38,887 nucleotides of DNA, from assembly GCA_018970945.1 (NCBI GenBank), contig JAGWVJ010000016.1:1-38887 (forward strand). The letters run 5' to 3'. A model generated the notes under the pieces. It did not search any database. It saw nothing but the letters and a program-made list of their open reading frames with translations, and was not told the DNA's origin. Positions 12,341 through 21,791 of the stretch are shown here, in pieces. Position 1 is the stretch's first letter. Every line of letters starts with the position of its first letter. The stretch comes from Cyanobacteria bacterium REEB417. GTDB lineage: Bacteria; Cyanobacteriota; Cyanobacteriia; PCC-6307; Cyanobiaceae. Both the position numbers and the translations under genes were made by a program.

Positions 12341-12442
12341 GTGTTCAGATTGGGGGTTCCCAAGCCCCGGATCCGCAAACCACATCCGTTCGACAGGGGA
12401 CATCACTACGGCATCACGATCACCAGCAACGGATCCTCCATG

Positions 12443-12467
12443 AAAAAGCCCCCTGAATCAGGAGGCT
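12443..12467 (-). terminator. Intrinsic terminator of the PSRP-3 gene
   Basis: On the minus strand AGCCTCCT (12467-12460) pairs with AGGGGGCT (12454-12447) with one mismatch and a 5-base loop, followed by a T-run. It lies 48 bases past the PSRP-3 stop. Confidence 0.75.
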
Positions 12468-12515
12468 CGGCTTGCAGGGGTTCCCGCAACGGGTTCCGTT
12501 GCTGCATGGATTCGA

Positions 12516-13874
<1,359 letters not shown>

Positions 13875-13887
13875 GAAGGCCGCCCGC

Positions 13888-15234
13888 TCAGCGTTCCATC
13901 GCGGCAGTGGCCTTGAGAGCGGCGGCGGTGAGCACCTCATGGCCGCGCTCACTCACGGCCACATCGTCTTCGATGCGAATGCCGATTCCCTTCCAGCGCC
14001 CATCGATGACTGGCTGGCCTGCCGGCACGGGCAGGCGGTCGCTCACGTAGAGACCGGGCTCGACCGTGAGCACCATGCCGCTCTCGAGCTCGACATGGTG
14101 CTCACCAAGCCGGTAGGCGCCCACGTCGTGCACATCGAGCCCGAGCCAGTGGCCGGTGCGGTGCATGTAGAGATGGCGGTAGGCGCCCTGTTCGATCAGA
14201 CCGTCGACCTCGCCCACCAACAGCCCCAGCTGCACCAGACCCTCGACCAGCACCCGCAGCGCCGTGTCGTGTACCCCTTCGGCGCTGAACCCGGGCTTCA
14301 CAGAGGCGACGGCGGCTTCCTGGGCCGCCAGCACCAACTCGTAGAGGGCCCGTTGCTCACCGCTGAAACGTCCGCCCACCGGGAAGGTGCGGGTGATGTC
14401 GCCGTTGTAATAGTCGGCAAGGCTGCAGCCGGCGTCGATCAGCAGCAGATCACCCGCGTGCAACTCGGCGTTGTTGGCGGTGTAGTGCAGCACGCAGGCG
14501 TTGTCGCCGCCGGCCACGATCGAGCCATAGGCGGGGCCGCGGGCCCCCTGCTCCAGAAAATGCTGTTCGATCACCGACTGGACCTGGCGCTCGCTGAGCC
14601 CCGGCCGGGCCACCTGGCGGGCCAGCTCATGGGCCTCGGCCGAGATGCGGGCAGCCTCCCGCAGGCGCTCGAGCTCCTCAGGGCTCTTGCGCAAGCGCAA
14701 GGCATGCAGCAGCGGGTCGGGTGCCACCAGCCCCAGGGCCGCATGGCCGTGGCGGGGAGCCCGGTCGAGCTGGGCCGCCCAGGCGGCGATCACCAGCGGT
14801 TCGACCTTGGGGTGCTTGCCGACGCGAAAGGCAATGCCTTCAGCCTCCTTGAGGTAAGCGGCCAGGTGCCGGGGAAGCTCCTCGATGGGGTGGGCGAGAT
14901 CGGCCCCGAAGTGCGCCACCGCCCCCTCGGTGCCCCAGCGGAAGCCATGCCAGACCTCGGCACTGGCCTCCCGGGGTTGCACAAACAGCACGTAGCGCTC
15001 GCCCTCGGGCCTGTGGGGCAGAAACAAGGCCACGGCATCGGGCTCATCGAAGCCAGTCAGGTACCAGAAGTCACTGTTCTGACGAAAGGGCCATTCGCAG
15101 TCGGCATGGTGAACCGCCAGGGGCGCCGCCGGGATCACCGCTGCGGCGCTGCCAAGGGCCTCAAAGAACCGGGCCCGCCGCGCGGCGAACAGGGCCGGCG
15201 CACGACGACCGTCGATCGGCTGGTGGGTTGCCAT
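13888..15234 (-). CDS. pepP: Xaa-Pro aminopeptidase (aminopeptidase P)
   Basis: Removes an N-terminal residue preceding proline. It has 448 residues in a pita-bread metallopeptidase fold, with an N-terminal creatinase-like domain (FWYLTGFDEPDAV). The dimetal site shows both Asp ligands in LLIDAGCSLADYYNGDIT, His in HRTGHWLGLDVHDVG, and Glu in VLTVEPGLYV and GIRIEDDV. The ATG at 15234 gives family length. Its start codon physically overlaps the ATG that would start the divergent GTPase gene. Confidence 0.93.
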   Translation of the reverse strand: MATHQPIDGRRAPALFAARRARFFEALGSAAAVIPAAPLAVHHADCEWPFRQNSDFWYLTGFDEPDAVALFLPHRPEGERYVLFVQPREASAEVWHGFRWGTEGAVAHFGADLAHPIEELPRHLAAYLKEAEGIAFRVGKHPKVEPLVIAAWAAQLDRAPRHGHAALGLVAPDPLLHALRLRKSPEELERLREAARISAEAHELARQVARPGLSERQVQSVIEQHFLEQGARGPAYGSIVAGGDNACVLHYTANNAELHAGDLLLIDAGCSLADYYNGDITRTFPVGGRFSGEQRALYELVLAAQEAAVASVKPGFSAEGVHDTALRVLVEGLVQLGLLVGEVDGLIEQGAYRHLYMHRTGHWLGLDVHDVGAYRLGEHHVELESGMVLTVEPGLYVSDRLPVPAGQPVIDGRWKGIGIRIEDDVAVSERGHEVLTAAALKATAAMER

Positions 15235-16651
15235 GGAGCCAAACGGATGCCAGCTCCGTGACGATGGCACACCCCAACCCAACTGGCGGCTCACGCTGCC
15301 TGCGTCAGACTCACCCTGCCTGTCCCATGCCAGCCCGTTGGCTCCGGTACCGTCCACACCCGAGCGCTGCCGCCTGCTATTGGAGCACTGGCGGCGCGGG
15401 CTACGGCTGAGTCGGCGCGAGCGCGGTCTGCTGGGCGGCCAGCTGCAGCTGCTGGACCAGCAGCTCGAGCGCCTGCGGCAAGGGCGTCTGCGGGTGGCCG
15501 CTTTCGGGCGGGTGGGTGTCGGCAAGTCGAGCCTGCTGAATGCCCTGCTGGGCCGCAACCGCTTTGCTACCGATGTGGCCCACGGCTGCACCCGCCGCCA
15601 GCAGATTGAGCACTGGCCGATGGACATTGATGGCCTGGCGGAGGTGGAACTGGTCGATACCCCCGGCATTGATGAGATCGCTGCCGCCGCCCGGGGGAGA
15701 TTGGCGGCGCGGCTGGCCCTCAATGCCGATCTGGTGCTGCTGGTGCTCGACGGTGACCTCAACCGGATCGAGCTTGAGGCCCTGGCGCAGCTGGCCGCCA
15801 GCGGCAAGCCGATGCTGCTGGTGCTGAACCGTTGCGACTGCTGGACCCCGCCCGAGCAGCAGGAGCTGCTGGCCAGCCTGCGCCGGCGCCTGCCAGAGGC
15901 CCTGCAGGGGGTCGAGATCGTGGCTGTGGCTGCCGCACCCCGACAACCGCAGCTGCTGGCCGATGGCCGGGTGCGCAGCGAGGCCGCCCCCCCCCGGATC
16001 GCCCCCCTGCAGCGTTCCCTGCAGCGCCTGCTGAGCGACCAGGGAGATCTGCTGCTGGCGCTGGGGGCCCTGCACAGCGCCGATCGCTTTCATCGGAGCC
16101 TGCATCAGGGTCGGCTGCGCCACAGCCGCAGCGCCGCCCAGGGGTTGATCGGCCGCTATGCGGCACTGAAGGCCACCGGCGTCGCGGCCAATCCACTGAT
16201 GCTGCTCGATCTGGCGGGAGGGCTCGCCTGCGACACAGCCCTGGTGCTGCACCTGTGCGAGCTCTACGGCATGCCGATGCACAGCCAGGGGGCCCGGGCG
16301 CTGCTGACACGCCTCTCAAGCCACAACGCCATGCTGGGAGGCGTACAGCTCGGCATCCAGCTGCTGCTGGGGGGGCTGCGCCAACTGCTGGTGCTGGCCG
16401 CACCATTCAGCGGCGGGCTGAGCCTGGCCCCCGCGGCACCGGTCGCCCTGGCCCAGGCCGCCCTGGCCGTGCACACCACTCGCCTGACCGGAAGCCTGGC
16501 TGCCGCCGAGCTGCTCAAGGGCGCCCAGCGCGGGCCCAAACCGGCAGCCCTGCTGGCCCGCCTGGCCCGCCACGATCCGGATGCCAGGGCCTGGCTTCAG
16601 ACCTGGCAGCCCGCCAGCAGCACACCCCCGCTGCAGAGCCTGCTGCCATGA
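15233..16651 (+). CDS. GTPase with DUF697/YcjF-like C-terminal region
   Basis: Predicted membrane-associated GTPase, 472 residues from this start. Numbered from that start, the G1 motif GRVGVGKS is at 92-99, G3 DTPG at 142-145 and G4 NRCD at 199-202 (Arg where Lys is usual). The C-terminal half has Ala/Leu-rich hydrophobic helices (about 310-430) like DUF697 proteins. Its cellular role is unknown. The ATG at 15233 overlaps the pepP start codon on the other strand, and the first ~40 residues are low-complexity. TTG at 15338 (437 residues) is a credible alternative. The stop overlaps the nadD start (ATGA), so coupling to NAD synthesis genes is likely. Confidence 0.82.
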   Translation: MEPNGCQLRDDGTPQPNWRLTLPASDSPCLSHASPLAPVPSTPERCRLLLEHWRRGLRLSRRERGLLGGQLQLLDQQLERLRQGRLRVAAFGRVGVGKSSLLNALLGRNRFATDVAHGCTRRQQIEHWPMDIDGLAEVELVDTPGIDEIAAAARGRLAARLALNADLVLLVLDGDLNRIELEALAQLAASGKPMLLVLNRCDCWTPPEQQELLASLRRRLPEALQGVEIVAVAAAPRQPQLLADGRVRSEAAPPRIAPLQRSLQRLLSDQGDLLLALGALHSADRFHRSLHQGRLRHSRSAAQGLIGRYAALKATGVAANPLMLLDLAGGLACDTALVLHLCELYGMPMHSQGARALLTRLSSHNAMLGGVQLGIQLLLGGLRQLLVLAAPFSGGLSLAPAAPVALAQAALAVHTTRLTGSLAAAELLKGAQRGPKPAALLARLARHDPDARAWLQTWQPASSTPPLQSLLP

Positions 16652-17259
16652 GTGAGCAACTGGCGTTGCTGGGCACCAGCGCCGATCCCCCGACGGTGGG
16701 GCACCAGGCGCTGCTGCTGCAGCTGCTGCAGCACTACCCCCGAGTGATCACCTGGGCCAGCGACAACCCCGGCAAACGGCACGGGGCACCCCTGGACCTG
16801 CGGGCCCAGCTGCTCGCAGCCCTGCTGCGAGGTCTGGCCGAGTCAAGACTGGAACACGTGCAGGAGCTCAGCAGCCCCTATGCGATCACCACGCTGGAGC
16901 GCGCCGCAGCGCGCTGGCCCAACGCCGAACTGGTGTTCGTGGTTGGCAGTGATCTGGCACCCCAGATTCCAGGCTGGCGCCAGGCTGCCGAAGTGCTGAA
17001 ACGCTGCCGGCTGGCCGTGGTGCCGCGGGTGGGCTGGCCGCTCAACGAAGCCACCGCCACCACCTTGCGAGAGCTGGGGGCGCGCCTCAGTGTGCTGCCG
17101 TTGCCCGTGCCCGCCAGCGCCAGCTCGGCGCTGCGCGAGCAACCAGACCCGACACAGATCCCCAGGGCCGTGTGGCCGCTCGTGCGCGAGCACAATCTCT
17201 ACGGACTGGCTCAGCCCCAACCGGCCGAGGCGATGCCACCAACGCAGACAAGCCTGTAA
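16648..17259 (+). CDS. nadD: Nicotinate-nucleotide adenylyltransferase
   Basis: Transfers AMP from ATP to nicotinate mononucleotide, the step before NAD synthetase. It has 203 residues. The nucleotidyltransferase signature is LLGTSADPPTVGHQALL, where the usual GGTFDPxHxGH is altered to GTSADPPTVGH but keeps the last His. Later motifs are VVGSDLAPQIPGW, LAVVPRVGW and a SASSALR segment in place of ISST-R. The frame is open far upstream inside the GTPase gene, but the ATG overlapping that gene's stop is the natural start. nadE follows after two bases. Confidence 0.87.
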   Translation: MSEQLALLGTSADPPTVGHQALLLQLLQHYPRVITWASDNPGKRHGAPLDLRAQLLAALLRGLAESRLEHVQELSSPYAITTLERAAARWPNAELVFVVGSDLAPQIPGWRQAAEVLKRCRLAVVPRVGWPLNEATATTLRELGARLSVLPLPVPASASSALREQPDPTQIPRAVWPLVREHNLYGLAQPQPAEAMPPTQTSL

Positions 17260-17261
17260 CC

Positions 17262-18980
17262 ATGCGGATCGCTCTTGCCCAGCTCAATCCCCTGGTGGGC
17301 GATCTGGTGGGCAATGCCGCGAGGCTGCTGCAGGCCAGCGCTGAAGCCGTCATTGAGGCCGCCAGCGGCGAGCCGCTGCTGATGGTCACCCCCGAGCTGA
17401 GCCTGTGGGGTTACCCAGCCCGCGACCTGCTGCTGCGCCCAAGCCTGATCGCCCTGCAAAACAGGCTGCTCGATCAGCTGACATCTGACCTGCAGCGGCA
17501 GGCGCCTCAGGTGTCGCTGCTGGTGGGGATCGCCGAGCCGACGGGCAGCCGCACGGTACCCAATCTCTACAACGCGCTGGTCCTGGTCGAGGCCGGCGGG
17601 TGGCGGGTGGTGTACCGCAAACAGCTCCTGCCCAGTTACGACGTGTTTGACGAGCGCCGCTATTTCGTGGCAGGCCTAGCACCGGCGGTGCTGCAGTGGC
17701 CCCCTGCTGGGGGCCTGCGCCTGGGGCTCACCATCTGCGAAGACCTCTGGGTCGACGCCGACCTGGCCGGCCAGCGCCTGGCCGGTCCCGACCCGATCGC
17801 CGAGCTCAAAGACGCCGGCATCGATCTGCTGCTCAATCTCTCGGCGTCGCCATTTGGGCTGGGCAAGCTGGTCCTGCGCCGGCAACTGGCGACCCGGGCG
17901 GCAGCCCGGCTGGGGGCCCCGGTCGTCTACGTGAACCAGGTGGGCGGCAACGACGAACTGGTGTTCGACGGGGCCAGCTTCCTGATCCAACCCGATGGCG
18001 CCCTGGCCACCCAGCTGACCTGTTGCCGGGAGGAGGTCGTCAGCCTTGCGTGGCCACCCCACGGCAATGCCACAGCACAGGCAGTGGCCAGGCTGGAGCC
18101 ACCAGACGAGCTGGAACAGCTGTTTCGCGCCCTGGTGCTGGGGGTCGCCGACTACGCCCGCAAATGCGGCTTCAACCAGGCCCTGCTTGGGCTCAGCGGC
18201 GGCATCGACTCGGCGCTGGTGGCGGTGCTCGCGGCGGCGGCCCTCGGGGCCGACCAGGTCACGACGTTGTTGCTGCCTTCGCCCTGGAGCTCAGAGGGTT
18301 CGATCAGCGACGCCACAGCCCTGGCCCAACGGCTTGGCCTTGCCACCCAGATCCTGCCGATTGCCCCACTGATGCAGGCGTTTGACCACAGCCTGGCAGC
18401 GGTCCTGGGGGGGGCGCCCAGCGGTCTGGCGGCCGAGAATCTGCAATCGCGCATTCGCGGCACACTGCTGATGGCCCTCGCCAATCAGCAGGGGCAGCTG
18501 CTGCTGGCCACCGGCAACAAGAGCGAGCTGGCGGTCGGGTACTGCACCCTTTATGGCGACATGAACGGCGGTCTGGCCGTGATCGGCGATCTTTACAAAA
18601 CCACGGTCTTTGCCCTGTGCGCATGGCTCGACGGACAGGCCGCCTGCGCCTGCCGCAGCGAACTGGGGTTGCCGCCGGACGGCGAGCTGATCGGCGCGGC
18701 GATCCGCCACAAACCCCCCAGTGCCGAACTGCGTCCCGACCAGAAGGACAGCGACTCATTGCCCGATTACGCCGTCCTCGATCCTGTGCTCAAGGCCCTG
18801 ATCGAAGCGCACCAGAGTCCTGAGCAGCTGGTCGCCGACGGCGTTGACCCTGCGCTTGCCGAGCGGGTCATGGGCCTGTTGCGCAGCGCTGAGTTCAAAC
18901 GGCGTCAGGCCCCGCCGGTGCTCAAGGTGAGCCGACGCGCCTTCGGCAGCGGTTGGCGCATGCCGATCGCCGCGCGCTGA
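17262..18980 (+). CDS. nadE: Glutamine-dependent NAD+ synthetase
   Basis: Makes NAD+ from deamido-NAD+ with glutamine as nitrogen donor. It has 572 residues in two domains. The N-terminal nitrilase-type glutaminase has the triad Glu45 (TPELSLWGYP), Lys120 (YRKQLLPSYDVFDE) and Cys159 (LTICEDLW). The C-terminal synthetase has the PP-loop SGGIDS at 312-317 and TGNKSELAVGYCTLYGD. The ATG at 17262 begins directly with MRIALAQLNPLVGD, as expected for this family. It is tightly linked to nadD, giving consecutive pathway steps in one operon. Confidence 0.95.
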   Translation: MRIALAQLNPLVGDLVGNAARLLQASAEAVIEAASGEPLLMVTPELSLWGYPARDLLLRPSLIALQNRLLDQLTSDLQRQAPQVSLLVGIAEPTGSRTVPNLYNALVLVEAGGWRVVYRKQLLPSYDVFDERRYFVAGLAPAVLQWPPAGGLRLGLTICEDLWVDADLAGQRLAGPDPIAELKDAGIDLLLNLSASPFGLGKLVLRRQLATRAAARLGAPVVYVNQVGGNDELVFDGASFLIQPDGALATQLTCCREEVVSLAWPPHGNATAQAVARLEPPDELEQLFRALVLGVADYARKCGFNQALLGLSGGIDSALVAVLAAAALGADQVTTLLLPSPWSSEGSISDATALAQRLGLATQILPIAPLMQAFDHSLAAVLGGAPSGLAAENLQSRIRGTLLMALANQQGQLLLATGNKSELAVGYCTLYGDMNGGLAVIGDLYKTTVFALCAWLDGQAACACRSELGLPPDGELIGAAIRHKPPSAELRPDQKDSDSLPDYAVLDPVLKALIEAHQSPEQLVADGVDPALAERVMGLLRSAEFKRRQAPPVLKVSRRAFGSGWRMPIAAR

Positions 18981-19093
18981 ACGGGGTCCCGTCCGCCTGG
19001 CCAGGACGGGCCGGCGGCGCCAAGCTGGACGCAGCCCCTCAGCGCGATCGAACCATGGCCGCCACCGGCAGTGCCGCCCCTCTGGCCAGTCCG

Positions 19094-20206
19094 ATGGCCA
19101 GCATCGGCGTCCCGCGCGAAATCAAGCGCGACGAGCAGCGGGTCGCCCTGACCCCCGATGGCGCCCGCGAGCTGGTGAGCCAGGGCATGGAGGTGCGCAT
19201 CGAGACCGGTGCCGGCCTCGGCGCGGGCATCCGCGACGAGGACTACGCCGCCGTGGGGGCACGCCTCACCAGCCGCGACGAAGCCTGGGCCGCCCATCTG
19301 GTGGTCAAGGTCAAGGAACCCCAGCCCGAGGAGTTCGGCTTCCTGCGGCCCGATCTGGTGCTGTTCACCTACCTGCATCTGGCGGCCTATCCCGACGTGG
19401 GGCGCGCCCTGTTGGACATGGGCACCACGGCGGTCGCCTACGAGACCGTGCAACTCGATGACGGCAGCCTGCCGCTGCTGGCTCCGATGAGCGAGATCGC
19501 TGGCCGGCTGGCCGCCCAGGTGGGGGCCTACCTGCTTGAGAAGCCCCACGGCGGTCGCGGCGTGCTGATGGGCGGCTGCACCGGGGTGCGACCGGCCCGG
19601 GTGGTGGTGCTGGGTGCCGGCACCGTTGGCTGGAATGCGGCCCGCATCGCCGCCGCCATGGACGCCGAGGTGTTTCTGCTGGATCGCTCACCGCAACGGT
19701 TGCGCCAACTGGAGTCAGACCGCCGCGGGCGGCTGGTGAGCCTGGTGAGCAGCCGTGGCCTGATCGAGCGGCTGGTGCCCGGGGCCGACCTGGTGATCGG
19801 CGCCGTGCTGACCCCCGGTGGTCGTGCCCCCACCCTGGTCGATGAACCGCTGGTCCAACAGATGAAAACGGGCTCGGTGATCGTCGATGTGGCGATCGAC
19901 CAGGGCGGCTGCATCGCCACCAGCCGCGAGACGACCCACACCGAACCCACCTTCGCGGTCCATGGGGTGCAGCACTATGCCGTCGGCAACATGCCCGGCG
20001 CCGTGCCCTTCACCTCAACCGAAGCCCTGGTGAGTGTCACCCTGCCCTACATCCTTGTGATGGCCGGCCGGGGACTGGGCGAGGCCATCACCGAGCGCCC
20101 CGAGCTGGTCAGCGGCCTCAACACCGTGGCCGGCTCGGTCTGCCATCCCGGTGTGGCCAAGGCGCTGGGCGTCGCCCCCCGTCACCCCATGGCCTGTCTG
20201 CGCTGA
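19094..20206 (+). CDS. ald: Alanine dehydrogenase
   Basis: NAD-dependent enzyme interconverting alanine and pyruvate plus ammonia. Starting at ATG 19094 (MASIGVPREIKRDEQRVALTP) the protein has 370 residues, and catalytic Lys74 (VKVKEP) and His95 (TYLHLA) fall at the numbers I recall for the Phormidium enzyme. That supports this start over ATG 19055, which adds 13 residues. The Rossmann motif LGAGTVGWNAA is central. Its last 192 bases are overlapped antisense by the minus-strand DUF3326 gene. Confidence 0.93.
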   Translation: MASIGVPREIKRDEQRVALTPDGARELVSQGMEVRIETGAGLGAGIRDEDYAAVGARLTSRDEAWAAHLVVKVKEPQPEEFGFLRPDLVLFTYLHLAAYPDVGRALLDMGTTAVAYETVQLDDGSLPLLAPMSEIAGRLAAQVGAYLLEKPHGGRGVLMGGCTGVRPARVVVLGAGTVGWNAARIAAAMDAEVFLLDRSPQRLRQLESDRRGRLVSLVSSRGLIERLVPGADLVIGAVLTPGGRAPTLVDEPLVQQMKTGSVIVDVAIDQGGCIATSRETTHTEPTFAVHGVQHYAVGNMPGAVPFTSTEALVSVTLPYILVMAGRGLGEAITERPELVSGLNTVAGSVCHPGVAKALGVAPRHPMACLR

Positions 20207-21277
20207 GCGCCGAGCCTCCTGCAGCGAGACCAGCGGGCGCCGCAGGGACGCAGGTGCGATCCCCTCCCGCAGCGCCAGCACCAGCCCAGCCGCTTCGCCG
20301 TAGCTGGCGGCGGGCAAGACCTCGAGCCCCAGCGCCTCAGCATTGACCTTGAGCAGGCAGGGCGTCTCGACCGCAACCACGGGAATGCCGCGTTCGGCGC
20401 AGGCGAGCACCGCCCCGCCACCCAGGGCGCCAGCCGGGGCGATCACCGCTCCGACGGTATCAATGCCCAGCACTGGTCCCGCGATCGCCGCGGCAGCCGT
20501 CTGCCGCCCTGCCGCGGGCAACAGGTCAGGGGCCCGGCTCAGCCCCACCAACACGCAGGGCAGAAACGTGAACCCCAGCTCCTCGCCCGCCGCGCGGGGA
20601 TCGAGATGCGGATCGAGCGGCAGCGGAGCAAGGGCCGGCGCATGGGCACAGGGGACCCCCAGCTCGCGGCTGAGCAGATGGCTGATCACCGCCTCAGCCC
20701 CCGCCAGCGCATCGACGCCGCTGCCGGCGCGGTAGGCCGCCAGGGCAGCACTGCCGGGATCGTCGGGGAACCGCGCCACCACCGCGATGGCCGTGGCACC
20801 GGCAGCCGTGAGCTGCCGACCCGCCTGCAGCAGGGCCTCGGGCTGACCCAGGCGCCCCCAGCTCGCGCCGCTGGGACCGGCGCTGAGGCTGACCTCCAGG
20901 GGCCTGTCGGTGATCACCACCGGGCCGATGTCGAGGCCCAGGGTGGCCCGGCAGCCGTCGGCGACCTGCAGGTGGCGCTGACGCAGCTCACTCTCGATGC
21001 CCGCATCAAGCAGCAGCCCCACCCGCTGCTGGCGCACGGGTCGCAACAACAGCTCGCCTGCCGCAAAGCGGTCGAGGCAGGAGCCCTCGACGTAGTGGAT
21101 GCGTGGATCACTCCAATAAAGCGCTGCACCGTTCATCACGTTGGGATGGGTGATCAGGCAGCCGCTGGCCGCAGCCAGCAACCGGGCCACGGGCAGTGCA
21201 TCGCCCGCATACCCCCCCTGCTCACAGCCGATCCCAGTGGGGATCACCAACAGGATCGGCAGAGGAGACGCCGTCAT
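20015..21277 (-). CDS. DUF3326 family protein
   Basis: A 420-residue protein of unknown function, matching what I recall of the cyanobacterial/plant DUF3326 family. It begins LPILLVIPTGIGCEQGGYAG, has NGAALYWSDPRIHYVEGSCLDRF, and later GIDTVGAVIAPAGALGGGAV. The family-like part seems to end near REGIAPASLRRPL. The reading frame then continues about 70 residues through the antisense of ald to a TGA at 20015, so the tail may be extension rather than conserved domain. The start overlaps the stop of the 52-residue gene upstream (ATGA). Role unknown. Confidence 0.8.
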   Translation of the reverse strand: MTASPLPILLVIPTGIGCEQGGYAGDALPVARLLAAASGCLITHPNVMNGAALYWSDPRIHYVEGSCLDRFAAGELLLRPVRQQRVGLLLDAGIESELRQRHLQVADGCRATLGLDIGPVVITDRPLEVSLSAGPSGASWGRLGQPEALLQAGRQLTAAGATAIAVVARFPDDPGSAALAAYRAGSGVDALAGAEAVISHLLSRELGVPCAHAPALAPLPLDPHLDPRAAGEELGFTFLPCVLVGLSRAPDLLPAAGRQTAAAAIAGPVLGIDTVGAVIAPAGALGGGAVLACAERGIPVVAVETPCLLKVNAEALGLEVLPAASYGEAAGLVLALREGIAPASLRRPLVSLQEARRSAQTGHGVTGGDAQRLGHTGMADRAGHGVEAADQLGALGDGLAQSPAGHHKDVGQGDTHQGFG

Positions 21278-21432
21278 ACGAGCACGACGGCCTCGACCAG
21301 AAGGCCATGGGAATCCACGGCAGTGATCGCCCAGCGCAGCGGCCGTCCCCGGGCCTCCAGGGCCGCCATGACCTGGGCCAGCAGCGGGCCGGGCCGGCGC
21401 TGGAGCCGCAACTGAAGCGGCACCAGTTTCAC
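21274..21432 (-). CDS. Small 52-residue conserved-looking protein between ferredoxin and DUF3326
   Basis: A GTG at 21432 opens a 52-residue frame starting MKLVPLQLRLQRRPGPLL and ending LLVEAVVLV, stop TGA at 21274-21276. Its GTG overlaps the ferredoxin stop (GTGA) and its TGA overlaps the DUF3326 start (ATGA). It thus fills the gap exactly with coupled junctions, which strongly suggests a real gene. The middle reads RWAITAVDSHGLLVEA, a compact alpha/beta pattern. I do not know its function; the likely partners are the two neighbours. Confidence 0.7.
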   Translation of the reverse strand: MKLVPLQLRLQRRPGPLLAQVMAALEARGRPLRWAITAVDSHGLLVEAVVLV

Positions 21433-21782
21433 TTCTGATATTGGCCGAACTGGGCCTCGTAAAGGGCATCCTCCATGCCGGCCCTGAGCGCCAGATCACT
21501 GCGTGGAAAGGCCACACAGAGCAGCACGTACCCCTGCTGCTGCAGCTCGGCTTTGACGCCCATGGCATCGGGCTGCTCGACGCTGCCAGAGCTGAGCAAC
21601 GCCGCGCAGGTGGTGCACACACCCGAGCAACAGGAGCTGGGCAGGGCCACCCCGGCCGCCTCTGCAGCCGCCAGCACGGTCTGATCGCTGCGGCACGAAA
21701 AGCTGTGGCTGACGCCCTCAAACTCGGCGCTGATCTGGAAGATGGTGGGCTCGCTCACAACAGGGCAATCACAGCCCGCCAT
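21429..21782 (-). CDS. Divergent plant-type 2Fe-2S ferredoxin
   Basis: A one-electron carrier of about 117 residues. Three cluster ligands lie in SSCCSGVCTTC (C-x4-C-x2-C) and the fourth Cys in GYVLLCVAFPRSD. An extra Cys follows the first ligand. The segment FSCRSDQTVLAAAEAAGVALP is the usual lead-in. It differs from the abundant photosynthetic ferredoxin, so a specialised electron acceptor is likely. The N-terminus may start at GTG 21758 (MSEPTIFQIS) instead of ATG 21782. It lies between the oxygenase gene (9-base gap) and the small 52-residue gene. Confidence 0.88.
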   Translation of the reverse strand: MAGCDCPVVSEPTIFQISAEFEGVSHSFSCRSDQTVLAAAEAAGVALPSSCCSGVCTTCAALLSSGSVEQPDAMGVKAELQQQGYVLLCVAFPRSDLALRAGMEDALYEAQFGQYQK

Positions 21783-21791
21783 TCTCCCAGC

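Noticed and set aside
15235-15807. N-terminal extension of pepP by 191 residues
   Set aside because: It is Ser/Arg-rich, lies antisense to the GTPase P-loop region and is not seen in aminopeptidase P.
15832-16647. Long upstream extension of the nadD frame inside the GTPase gene
   Set aside because: The extension is Pro/Ala/Arg-rich and the GTPase frame there is real. The ATG at 16648 gives a normal NadD.
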